This document shows, piece after piece, positions 15,062 through 22,376 of a DNA stretch of 22,534 nucleotides; the first letter of the stretch is position 1, and each line of letters starts with the position of its first letter. The stretch is from JAULUH01 sp032111745. Its GTDB lineage: Bacteria; Chloroflexota; Anaerolineae; JAAEKA01. Location of the stretch: positions 1 through 22,534 of the forward strand of contig JAULUH010000286.1 of assembly GCA_032111745.1 (NCBI GenBank). Direction: 5' to 3'. Below the pieces are notes generated by a model that was given only the letters and a program-made list of their open reading frames with translations, searched no databases and was not told where the DNA came from. A program made the translations under genes and the position numbers.

Positions 15062-16036
15062 CTATCCATCCCAGAACACATGCCTGAGCGCATCCTCGGC
15101 CGCCGGATACGGGCTGGCCTGTGCGAAATCCACCGCCGCGTCGATCTCTAGGCCAACCACTCTCTCCGTCTCCGCCAGGGACTCCTCGCTGGCCACACCC
15201 TGGTCCACCAGCTGCCCGGCCAGCCGCGTGATGGGATCCAGTACCGCCCAGGCCTGCTCCTCCTCACGGGTGCGGTAGGTCCGGGGATCGCTGCGCGAAT
15301 GGCCCACCTGCCGGTAGGTCTTGCACTCCAGCAGCGTCGGCCCCTCGCCGGCCCGCGCCCGCTCAATGGCATGCCCCGCCGCCGCATACACCGCCAGCAC
15401 GTCGTTGCCATCCACGACCTCGCCCGGCATGCCATACGCCGCAGCCCGCTCCGCAATGTCCGGCACCTTGAACGCCCTGGCCACGGGCGTAGAGGCCGCG
15501 TACAGGTTGTTCTCGCACACGAACACCACGGGCAGGCCCCATAGCGCAGCCATGTTCAGGCCCTCGTGAAACGCGCCCTCGTTGGTCGCACCCTCGCCGA
15601 AGAAGCTCACCGCCACCCGGCCGTTCTGCAGCCGCTTGCAGGCCAGGCCGATTCCCGCCGCCACAGGGATGCCCGCACCCACGATGGCGATGGCCGGCAG
15701 CATGCCCTGGCCCATGTCTCCCACGTGCATGGAGCCCCCTTTGCCCTGGCAACACCCGGTGCTCTTGGCGAACAGCTCGGCCATGATCGCCGCCGGAGAC
15801 ACCCCTTTGGCGATGGCGTGGCCGTGGGGCCGGTGGGTGCTGGTGATCATGTCCTCCCGGCCCAGGTGGCTGCACACCCCGACGGCAACCGCCTCTTGCC
15901 CCACGTACAGGTGCAGGGTCGAGGGGATCAGCCCCTGCATGTACAGGGCGTTGCAGCGCTCCTCAAATCGGCGGATGAGCAGCATCTGTTGGTAGAACCG
16001 CACCATCAGTGCGGTGTCGATTGGCTGGTCTGGCAT
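15062..16036 (-). CDS. 2-oxo-acid (pyruvate/acetoin-type) dehydrogenase E1 alpha subunit, second copy
   Basis: A 324-residue E1-alpha. The thiamine-diphosphate motif runs from GEGATNEG (147-154) to ENNLYA (175-180), with GEG in place of the more usual GDG. STHRPHGH (66-73) and GKGGSMH (98-104) are present. The ATG at 16036 has GGGAG eight bases upstream and is 16 bases past the stop of the methyltransferase gene, so it ends operon 1. Its E1-beta and E2 partners follow after a 588-base interruption. Acetoin dehydrogenase, pyruvate dehydrogenase and related enzymes cannot be separated from these motifs. Confidence 0.92.
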   Translation of the reverse strand: MPDQPIDTALMVRFYQQMLLIRRFEERCNALYMQGLIPSTLHLYVGQEAVAVGVCSHLGREDMITSTHRPHGHAIAKGVSPAAIMAELFAKSTGCCQGKGGSMHVGDMGQGMLPAIAIVGAGIPVAAGIGLACKRLQNGRVAVSFFGEGATNEGAFHEGLNMAALWGLPVVFVCENNLYAASTPVARAFKVPDIAERAAAYGMPGEVVDGNDVLAVYAAAGHAIERARAGEGPTLLECKTYRQVGHSRSDPRTYRTREEEQAWAVLDPITRLAGQLVDQGVASEESLAETERVVGLEIDAAVDFAQASPYPAAEDALRHVFWDG

Positions 16037-16052
16037 AGCCTGCTCCCAGGGA

Positions 16053-17861
16053 TCAATAGACCCCGTAGCGATGGATGGCGTTCAGCATCGTAACGTAGTT
16101 CGCGTGGGGCACGAAGTTGGTGATGCTGTGGCTGGACCCGGCGATGTACCGCCCGCCCGGCTTCAGCACCTCCATGTGCTCTCTCACATCCCGGTCCACC
16201 TCCGCGGGCGTGCCATGTACCAGCGGGAATTCCACGTCGATGTTGCCCATCAAGGTGATGCGGTCGCCGAAGCGGCGCTTGTAGTCGCGATAGTCGACGC
16301 CGTAGGGGTCCATGGGGTTGAAGCCCACGATGCCCAGGTCGATCAGCCAGTCCAGCGCGTCGTCCACCCGGCCGTCGCTGTGGAAGATGGCGGCCTTGCC
16401 CGCGGCCTGGGCCGGCTCGATCACGCGCCGGGCATGCGGCAGCCACAGCTCCTTGAACAATGCCGGCGGCACGAACAGCCCTTCTTTCCAGGCGAAGTCG
16501 TCGGCCATGTAGACCACATCCACGCCCTCGGCCACGGCCCGCTCCACCAGCCGGGCGTAGTAATCGGCACTGGCATCCAGCATCTCCTCCATCAGGTCCC
16601 GCTGCTCATAGCACATCTTCATGGCATCCGCCAGCCCGACGACGAATTCGTAGAGGGTCTGGAAGATCGCCGCGCACAGCAGCACGATGCCGATGCGCGT
16701 GCCCTGCACCGCCTCCCTGTACTCCCGTACGTAGCGCAGTTTCTCCTCGATGTCGTCGGCGGCNNNNNNNNNNTCGGCGGGCATGATCAGCGCCTCCCAG
16801 TCGCGGCGGGATTTCACCTTCCGATCCATCGCCGGCACCACCGTCCCGTCAGCCGCCCGGCGCTTGAAGGGGGTCCAGATGGCCTCCAGCACCAGCACAT
16901 CCTGGCCTATGATCTGGGCAAACTCCACGAAGTCGCGGGCGTGCATGGGCCGGCCCGTAGCACCGCTGGCCCCCTTGGCCGGATCGCCGCCAATGGCCAG
17001 GGTGTTGCCGGCATAGCGGCCCAGCAGCTTCGTGACGTGCTGGTCGTCCACCAGGTTCTCGAAGTTGGGCACCCGGTCCACACTCTCCCCGCGCAGCACG
17101 GCCAGGAAGCGCTGGAGGTCGGGCTCGCCCGGGGCCCGCTCCAGGGACACCCCATCGCCGGCCTTGACGATGACCTCAGGTGCCGGCGGCCGGGCGGCCG
17201 GTGTGGCCCCGGCTGCTACCCCACTCGCCAGCCGCTCGGTGACCAGGCGGGCCGCGGTCCCGGCGTCAGGCGCGTAGATGTCGGCGCCCCAGGTGTCGGC
17301 GCTGCGCTGGGTCACCGGCGCGCCGCCCACGGCGATCAGCCGCCCGCGGCGCAGGCCCGCCTCGTCCAGGGCCTGGATGGTCTTGGGGACGTTGACCATG
17401 GTCGTGCTCAGCAGCGCCGACATGCCCACGGCCACCGGCTCATGCTCCCGCACGGCATCCACAAAGCGCGCCGGCGGCACATCCACGCCCAGGTCCACCA
17501 CCCGGTACCCGCTGCCCTCCAGCGTCGCCACCACCAGGTTCTTGCCGATGTCGTGCACATCGCCCTGCACAGTGCCGATGACCACAGTCTCCTGGCGGCC
17601 AATGGCATCCCCTGCGCTCAGCAGCGGCCGCAGGGACTCCATCGCCGTCTTCATCGCCTCGGCCGCCAGGATCAGGTCGGGTAGGAAGAACTCACCGGTG
17701 GAGAAGCGCTCCCCGACCTCGTTCATGGCCGGCCGCAGCACCCCCTGCACGAGCTCGCTGGCGGAGATGCCCTGGTCCAGGGCCTGGCGCAACAGCCCAT
17801 CGATGGCAGCACGCTGCCCGTGCAGTACAGCCGCATAGAGTTCGTCTCGAGAATCCATCAT
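16053..17861 (-). CDS. Corrinoid protein fused to a UroD-type methyltransferase
   Basis: About 602 residues joining two normally separate proteins. Residues 1-85 are the helical cap of methyltransferase corrinoid proteins. Residues 90-212 are the B12-binding domain with DVHDIGKN (cobalt-ligand His103), GMSALLSTTM and VGGAPVT. A Pro/Ala-rich linker (213-240) leads to a uroporphyrinogen-decarboxylase-like domain (245-602) with a HSDGR motif at His494, where MtaA/MtbA-type enzymes usually carry HxCG. Such pairs move methyl groups between a methylated substrate, cobalt and a thiol or folate acceptor. ATG at 17861 has AGGAGAG five bases upstream. A 10-base N run (residues 363-366) interrupts the sequence, but the frame continues on both sides. 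The methyl donor and acceptor are unknown. Confidence 0.88.
   Translation of the reverse strand: MMDSRDELYAAVLHGQRAAIDGLLRQALDQGISASELVQGVLRPAMNEVGERFSTGEFFLPDLILAAEAMKTAMESLRPLLSAGDAIGRQETVVIGTVQGDVHDIGKNLVVATLEGSGYRVVDLGVDVPPARFVDAVREHEPVAVGMSALLSTTMVNVPKTIQALDEAGLRRGRLIAVGGAPVTQRSADTWGADIYAPDAGTAARLVTERLASGVAAGATPAARPPAPEVIVKAGDGVSLERAPGEPDLQRFLAVLRGESVDRVPNFENLVDDQHVTKLLGRYAGNTLAIGGDPAKGASGATGRPMHARDFVEFAQIIGQDVLVLEAIWTPFKRRAADGTVVPAMDRKVKSRRDWEALIMPAXXXXAADDIEEKLRYVREYREAVQGTRIGIVLLCAAIFQTLYEFVVGLADAMKMCYEQRDLMEEMLDASADYYARLVERAVAEGVDVVYMADDFAWKEGLFVPPALFKELWLPHARRVIEPAQAAGKAAIFHSDGRVDDALDWLIDLGIVGFNPMDPYGVDYRDYKRRFGDRITLMGNIDVEFPLVHGTPAEVDRDVREHMEVLKPGGRYIAGSSHSITNFVPHANYVTMLNAIHRYGVY
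16764..16773. other. Assembly gap (10 N)
   Basis: Ten unknown bases inside the methyltransferase gene. The flanks are similar (TCGGCGGC before, TCGGCGGG after), so the join may hide a short tandem duplication or a misassembly; the true length is uncertain. Confidence 0.95.
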
Positions 17862-17913
17862 GGCTCTCTCCTGCGCCGGAGATGGGGCCAGGCCCGGCAG
17901 GGCGGGCGCGGCC

Positions 17914-19269
17914 TCAGAGGTTTTTGGGCCCGAAATTGGGATGGAACTCCCGGTTGAGGTAGCCCCACCGGGTGTGCGGCCGCTGGCGATAGCCCCAGGT
18001 CTCCAGGGCCGCGCGCAACTCGGCCTGCTCGCGAGCTGCTACCGGCAGCGGTACCCCGGCCAGGGCCGCGTCGATAGCCTGGCGGAAGGCCCGGGCACCG
18101 GCCGTGTAGCCCATGGGGTGGCCCAGCATGCCGCCGCCGGCCATGAAGATCATGTCGATGCCGTGCTCGGCCAGCATGGGCTCGACCGCGCCCGGATGCA
18201 CGCCCGCGCCCGGCATCGGCCACATCGGCTTGATATGGTAGAACGGCGCCAGCATGGTCTGCGCCGTGCGGTAGCATTCCTCCATGCTGGCCACCGGGAT
18301 GCTGGACCAGATCCCCGGCGTCAACATCATGTCCGCCCCACACAGCCGGCAGATCTTGGCCAACACCGGGAAGTTGATGGTCGGCAGCAGCGCCAGCATA
18401 TGGGACACGTGCAACAGCACGGGAACGGTGACGTCCCGGTTCTCGGCCACCACCCTTAGCATCGACGGCCCCGCCGAGTAGGCCAGCAGCAGGCCGCTGG
18501 CGCCATCCCGGCAGGCGCGCTGTGCTTTTTCCAGCACCCGGTCCACCTCGTCGGTGATGCTCACCATGTACAGCATCTTGCGGCCGGTCTTCTGCTGGGC
18601 CCGGTCGATGGCCTCTAGCACCGCGGCCAGCCGCTGGTCGAAGGGACAGATGTCCAACTCGCTGCACATCTCGTCGTCCTTGCACAGGTCCGCCCCACCC
18701 AGCGCGGTCTGGTAGACCTGGGCCGCCGTCTCCTCCGGCGTCATGCCCATCTTGGGCTTGATGATGTGCAGCACCAGCGGCCGGTCGTACACCCCCAACA
18801 GCTCCCGCACGCCCGGCACGCCGAACTTGGGCCCCTGGAACTTCTCCGCCAGCTTCTTGGGGATGTAGATGTCCAGCAGCCGCATGCTGGTCGGGAAGGC
18901 GAAACAGTTACCCGCGATGGATAAGAGCAGCATGGGCACGTTGGTATTCACATCCCAGGCCGCCGTGGAAAAGCCCAGCTGGATAATGGCCTTCTTGGTG
19001 CCCCGGGGCGCCGGGATCTCATAGTAGCCCAGCACCTTGCTGCTCAGCCGCTCCCGCAGCTCCGGGGTCTCCTCGCTGACCTCCATCCAGCTCGCCGTCG
19101 ACCCCTCCATCCCCAGCCGCTGCACCTGCTCCAGGTGGTCGATGAAATCGGCATCCACCTCGTCGACCGTGTCCTCGAGGTAGTAGGTCCCGACGATGAA
19201 GTTGTCGTCGGGCACCACGCTCTCCCACATGTAGTTGAACATGTGGGGATCATAGAGTTGCTTGACCAT
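17914..19269 (-). CDS. RuBisCO-like protein (form IV)
   Basis: A 451-residue member of the RuBisCO large-subunit superfamily. The active-site Lys is in HIIKPKMGM (Lys171). The metal site LCKDDE (Lys197, Asp199, Glu200) is intact, so carbamylation and Mg binding look possible. The HTGTVVGK loop-6 region of true RuBisCO is replaced by LTPGIWSSIP, with no equivalent of the catalytic loop Lys. The phosphate-loop region reads GGGMLGHPMG. It is therefore not a carboxylase but an enolase-, isomerase- or decarboxylase-type relative. Known roles include methionine salvage (MtnW) and 3-oxo-isoapionate-4-phosphate chemistry (OiaX/OiaT). Neighbours (TIM-barrel sugar enzyme, corrinoid methyltransferase, E1) do not fit methionine salvage. 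ATG at 19269 is preceded by AAAGGA. Confidence 0.9.
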   Translation of the reverse strand: MVKQLYDPHMFNYMWESVVPDDNFIVGTYYLEDTVDEVDADFIDHLEQVQRLGMEGSTASWMEVSEETPELRERLSSKVLGYYEIPAPRGTKKAIIQLGFSTAAWDVNTNVPMLLLSIAGNCFAFPTSMRLLDIYIPKKLAEKFQGPKFGVPGVRELLGVYDRPLVLHIIKPKMGMTPEETAAQVYQTALGGADLCKDDEMCSELDICPFDQRLAAVLEAIDRAQQKTGRKMLYMVSITDEVDRVLEKAQRACRDGASGLLLAYSAGPSMLRVVAENRDVTVPVLLHVSHMLALLPTINFPVLAKICRLCGADMMLTPGIWSSIPVASMEECYRTAQTMLAPFYHIKPMWPMPGAGVHPGAVEPMLAEHGIDMIFMAGGGMLGHPMGYTAGARAFRQAIDAALAGVPLPVAAREQAELRAALETWGYRQRPHTRWGYLNREFHPNFGPKNL

Positions 19270-19332
19270 CGAATGATTCCTTTCTGTGCTGGAACGAGCC
19301 CAGGGGTTGGCCCATCCCGCTTCCTGCCTGTG

Positions 19333-20319
19333 CTATCCCTTGCCCAACAGCGCCTCGCGCAGCAGGGCCGAGGCCGCCATGGCATCTCCGCTGGCGACCA
19401 CCTGGCCGACGCGCTCGCGGCCCATCTTGTCCAGCAAGCCATGCAGGCCTTTGATCCACTTGATACTCTCCGTCGCCGCGGCCACGCCGTTCTCGCGGTA
19501 GGGGAAGATGTCCAGCGCATACCAGCCGTCGTATTGTATGCGATCGAGCCAGTACAGGAGCTCCAGCATCTCCACCGTGTGCACCGAGCCCACGGTCATG
19601 TCGTCGTCCCACAGCCGCCAGTTGTCGTTGAAGTGCATGTAGAACAGCTTGTCGCCGAAATACTGCAGCAGCGCCGCCGACTCGGCCGCATTCTCGTAGG
19701 CCATCAGGGCATGGCCCACGTCGATCATGGCACCCACGTTGGGCTTGTTCACTTTGTCCAGGAACAGCAGGGTCTTGCCCACCGTGCCGATGAAGCAGTG
19801 GGTGCGCGGCTCCTTGGGCTTGTACTCGATCACCAGGTTCACCTCGGGCACGTGCTCCGCGCACTCGATGGTGCCCTCGATCAGCCGGTCCCACGCCGCC
19901 AGGTAGTCGGCCTGGAAGGGATAGTCGAAGCCATCCTGCCCGAACCACAGGTCCACCACCTCGCAGTCCAGCTGGCGGGCCCACTCCATGGACTTCTTGA
20001 CCTCCTGGATCGCCGCCCGACGCACCGCGGGGTCGTTGGCCGAGAACGACCCCCAGCCCCACTTCCCCGAAGCCCAGATGTCCGGGGTGACACAGGTGAC
20101 CACGAAGCCGGCGTCCGTGATCTGGCGCCGTACCTGGGCCACGTTGTCGTCGTTGACGTGCCACAGCCCCACCACCTCCACGCCGCTCAGGTCCGGCACC
20201 TGGGTCGCGGCCTGGATCAGCTCCTCGGTGCTAAGCCGCGGGCCATAGCCCGCCAGCACGTAGCGATCGGCGCAGGCGTTGAAGGTATTGATATTGGCGG
20301 AAAAGCGCGGAGTGCTCAT
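19333..20319 (-). CDS. Xylose-isomerase-like TIM-barrel protein (sugar isomerase/epimerase)
   Basis: A 328-residue (beta/alpha)8 protein of the xylose isomerase/AP-endonuclease-2 superfamily. Likely metal ligands are Glu165 (VIEYKP), Asp200 and His203 (MIDVGH), His229 and Asp232 (MHFNDN) and Asp270 (ALDIFP). A HVNDDN segment lies near residue 54. It could isomerise an aldose to a ketose, epimerise a keto-sugar, or act on a keto-acid sugar like OiaC. Active-site ligands alone do not decide. ATG at 20319 has a strong AAGGAGG site seven bases upstream. It follows the regulator by 39 bases and precedes the RuBisCO-like gene by 63, so the three are probably on one transcript. Confidence 0.87.
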   Translation of the reverse strand: MSTPRFSANINTFNACADRYVLAGYGPRLSTEELIQAATQVPDLSGVEVVGLWHVNDDNVAQVRRQITDAGFVVTCVTPDIWASGKWGWGSFSANDPAVRRAAIQEVKKSMEWARQLDCEVVDLWFGQDGFDYPFQADYLAAWDRLIEGTIECAEHVPEVNLVIEYKPKEPRTHCFIGTVGKTLLFLDKVNKPNVGAMIDVGHALMAYENAAESAALLQYFGDKLFYMHFNDNWRLWDDDMTVGSVHTVEMLELLYWLDRIQYDGWYALDIFPYRENGVAAATESIKWIKGLHGLLDKMGRERVGQVVASGDAMAASALLREALLGKG

Positions 20320-20358
20320 GAGCCGTCCTCCTTCTATTGGTTGTCGTTCTATTCGCTG

Positions 20359-21096
20359 TTATTGCGGTCGCACCAGAGTCACCTTGAAATCGTACCGGTC
20401 ACCCCGCCACACAGCCTCCAGGTATTCCACCGGCCGGCTATCCGCGGCGTAGGTGATGCGCTCGGCAACCATCACCGGTCCCCCCTCGGGGATGCCCAGC
20501 AGCTGGGCCTCGTGCTCGCTGGCCCCGCGGGCACGCAACGTCTCACGCGCCGTCCACAATCGCAGCCCGTAGCGGGATTCCAGCAAGCGATACAGGGACC
20601 CCGTAAGATCCTCCGGCTGCAGATCGGGACACAAGGTAGCCGGAAGGAATCCGGTCTGCAGGCTGATGGGCATGCCGTCCACCAGTCGCAGCCGGCGGGC
20701 CTCGAAGACCGGTGCCTCCGCGGCCAGCTCCAGGGCCTGGGCCACGTGCGGTGGCGTCGCAATGCAAGCCAGGCTCAACACCTGGGTGCTCAGGTTCCAG
20801 CCGCGACTGCCCATGTCTTCCGTGGTCGACACCAGATGGGTGAGCTCCTGCTCGATGCGCCGCACCGGCGCGAAGGATCCCACGCCCTTCTGCCGGTAGA
20901 TCCAGCCCTCCCGCTCCAGCTCGTCCAGGGCATGGCGCACCGTGGCCCGGCTCAGCCCATGCCGCTCGGCCAGCTCATGCTCCGAGGGCAGCTGAAACAC
21001 CACCCCCGCCGCCTGCTGCCGGCTGATCTCATGCCGCAACAGCTCGGCCAATTGCTGGTAATATGGGATGTAGCTGCTCTTGTCGACGATGGTCAT
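20359..21096 (-). CDS. GntR-family (HutC subfamily) transcriptional regulator with UTRA domain
   Basis: A 245-residue regulator. The N-terminal winged helix-turn-helix (about residues 9-75) has the GntR signature LPSEHELAERHGLSRATVRHAL. The C-terminal UTRA ligand-binding domain (about 95-235) fits the HutC subfamily, which usually senses sugars, sugar phosphates or amino acids. The start is uncertain: ATG at 21096 lacks a good ribosome site, and a GTG at 21126 has AGGAG only three bases away. It is the first gene of the transcript that continues to the TIM barrel and RuBisCO-like genes, and a palindrome overlaps its promoter, suggesting self-regulation and control of the operon. Confidence 0.9.
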   Translation of the reverse strand: MTIVDKSSYIPYYQQLAELLRHEISRQQAAGVVFQLPSEHELAERHGLSRATVRHALDELEREGWIYRQKGVGSFAPVRRIEQELTHLVSTTEDMGSRGWNLSTQVLSLACIATPPHVAQALELAAEAPVFEARRLRLVDGMPISLQTGFLPATLCPDLQPEDLTGSLYRLLESRYGLRLWTARETLRARGASEHEAQLLGIPEGGPVMVAERITYAADSRPVEYLEAVWRGDRYDFKVTLVRPQ

Positions 21097-21149
21097 GACG
21101 AGGAACCCCAGGGGTAACCAAGGCACTAACTCCTGTCTGCTTGTCTACT

Positions 21150-21159
21150 TGTACGTACA
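21150..21159. promoter_or_regulatory. Candidate GntR/HutC operator (TGTACGTACA)
   Basis: A perfect 10-bp palindrome directly adjoining the predicted -10 box and covering the expected start of transcription. HutC-type regulators commonly bind TGTA-n-TACA-like sites, so the sequence and position suit a self-repressing operator. Confidence 0.6.
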
Positions 21160-21188
21160 TGATAGCACCAGATGCGGTGGCTTGTCAA
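21159..21188 (-). promoter_or_regulatory. Predicted sigma70-type promoter of the GntR-RuBisCO-like operon
   Basis: On the minus strand, TTGACA (21183-21188, perfect) and TATCAT (21159-21164, 5 of 6) are separated by 18 bases. Transcription would begin near 21152. It is the strongest promoter-like sequence noticed in the window. Confidence 0.65.
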
Positions 21189-21231
21189 GGCCTGATGCGC
21201 ACGCGGCCAGGATTTCTTAAAAGCATCTCCC

Positions 21232-21249
21232 TGATCCTCCGGAGGATCA
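21232..21249. repeat. 18-bp perfect palindrome
   Basis: TGATCCTCCGGAGGATCA is its own reverse complement. It is the first of three closely spaced inverted repeats upstream of the GntR promoter. Confidence 0.7.
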
Positions 21250-21258
21250 TTCCTGTGT

Positions 21259-21278
21259 CAAGAAACGCGTGTTTCTTG
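21259..21278. repeat. Inverted repeat, 8-bp arms
   Basis: CAAGAAAC at 21259-21266 pairs with GTTTCTTG at 21271-21278 around GCGT. Confidence 0.6.
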
Positions 21279-21287
21279 GCAGGCGCC

Positions 21288-21308
21288 CTGCCGGGCTCCG
21301 CCCGGCAG
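21288..21308. repeat. GC-rich inverted repeat, 8-bp arms
   Basis: CTGCCGGG at 21288-21295 pairs with CCCGGCAG at 21301-21308 around CTCCG. No T-run follows on either strand, so it is not a standard intrinsic terminator. Confidence 0.6.
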
Positions 21309-21929
21309 CACGATGGAAGTAAAATGGTCAAACCCGACATCATTTGATCCTGGATGCCACTGGTCTGTTCACCACTTTTCTGTCAATGGCCGTAATTGTC
21401 ACAGCAGTCCCTCCGATCACCTTCCAGTGTCCGTGTCCGTCCGTGTGTCCGTGTTCCGGGCAACCAGGCCACAGCCATGTCCCCAACTTTTGAGATGCCC
21501 TGCACACGCGGCATACCCCGGATAGTTTGGGAACTTCGAGGTTGGGGGGACGCGCCTCGCCTCCGCCTCCGCCCGCCCCCCGCCACCGTCCACCTGTCTG
21601 CGCCCAAACCCCTCATCCCCGCGTCGGGCGCGGCCCTCCGTGGCCGCCCAGTCCTGGCACCCCTCTGAATTAGCCTTGTCCCTGTACCTCGTCACCCTCG
21701 CTTGGCTGCCTCAGGGCCGTGTCTCTTCGCAGGGACGCTTCTTCCGTGACCTGCTGCGTCCCCGTCTACATGCTCAACCAGGTCGCACGGTCATGGATCA
21801 TGATCCGGTCGCGGGTATGAACGACTGGACGGCCCCATCGTCCCGGTAGGGAAATCATCCCGGAAGGGACGGATGGCCGCACGCTACAGGAGGATAGGCA
21901 TCGCGAATCGATCACATATCACCCAGGCG

Positions 21930-22082
21930 CTACCCGGATAGGATTGCCTCTATCCACTCCAGCATATCGTCAACAAGGACCACATCCGCCGCTCTAACAT
22001 GCTCCACCGCGTGCTAGAGCCGCGTGGCGACGATGATGGCCCTGCTCACGTCAGCTAGATCGAAGAAGTTGAACCCGCAGTC
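21930..22082 (-). pseudogene. Coding-like fragment with in-frame TAG, in frame with the DUF3343 gene
   Basis: Translating this strand gives DCGFNFFDLADVSRAIIVATRL, a TAG at 22014-22016, then HAVEHVRAADVVLVDDMLEW and a final TAG at 21930-21932. The peptide has a protein-like composition, but no start codon or ribosome site is evident. It is in the same frame as the DUF3343 gene, whose own stop at 22092 is also TAG. It is most simply a remnant of an unrelated gene. I do not recognise the family. Confidence 0.3.
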
Positions 22083-22091
22083 GCGCCGGCT

Positions 22092-22376
22092 CTACCGACT
22101 TCCCCTCATCCGCCTGAGCTTCTCGTCACTAACTTCCACTGCGTAGTGGTGAATTGCCTCGATCTGTACCTTGTTCTGGCTCAGCACCTCGCACACGGTA
22201 TCGGCCTGTGCGTACTCGAACTGCAACGCCACGCCGCAATTCGGGCTGATCTCCCGGGGTCCCGGTACCAAAAGCACCTTGTAGCCAGCCCGGGACAGCA
22301 CCTTTTCCGCGCGCACCGCATGGTGGGAGGCGTAGAAGGTCACCAGGCCGTCCAATCGATCAGTTTGCTCGGTCAT
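22092..22376 (-). CDS. DUF3343 protein (putative Se/S carrier-like)
   Basis: A 94-residue DUF3343 protein. The family pattern is clear: a VTFYASHHAVRAEKVL opening, VPGPREISPNCGVALQF with the conserved Cys (residue 47), then a variable helical end. Members occur beside cysteine-desulfurase-like aminotransferases and selenium-related genes, and are thought to carry selenium or sulfur on the Cys. The start MTEQTDRLDG was chosen because it overlaps the preceding gene by 17 bases, typical of coupled genes; the longer frame upstream is the shadow of that gene. Confidence 0.88.
   Translation of the reverse strand: MTEQTDRLDGLVTFYASHHAVRAEKVLSRAGYKVLLVPGPREISPNCGVALQFEYAQADTVCEVLSQNKVQIEAIHHYAVEVSDEKLRRMRGSR

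Larger units (their letters stand above)
21200..22091. other. Long gap of repeats and decayed sequence
   Basis: No intact gene was recognised in about 890 bases. It has three inverted repeats at 21232-21308, a low-complexity GTCCGTGT-rich stretch near 21427-21456, and a degraded coding-like fragment at 21930-22082. A plus-strand open stretch around 21640-21849 has no recognisable homology or ribosome site. Confidence 0.55.

Noticed and set aside
16014..17684. A 556-codon plus-strand frame
   Set aside because: Antisense shadow of the corrinoid/UroD gene; it also runs through the N gap, and its residues match no family.
17914..19269. Functional RuBisCO and CO2 fixation
   Set aside because: The loop-6 GTVVGK-type segment and its catalytic Lys are absent, and no phosphoribulokinase is nearby.
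16053..22094. Pyrrolysine use suggested by TAG codons near a methyltransferase
   Set aside because: The methyltransferase is not an MtmB/MtbB/MttB type, has no internal TAG, and no Pyl genes are visible.
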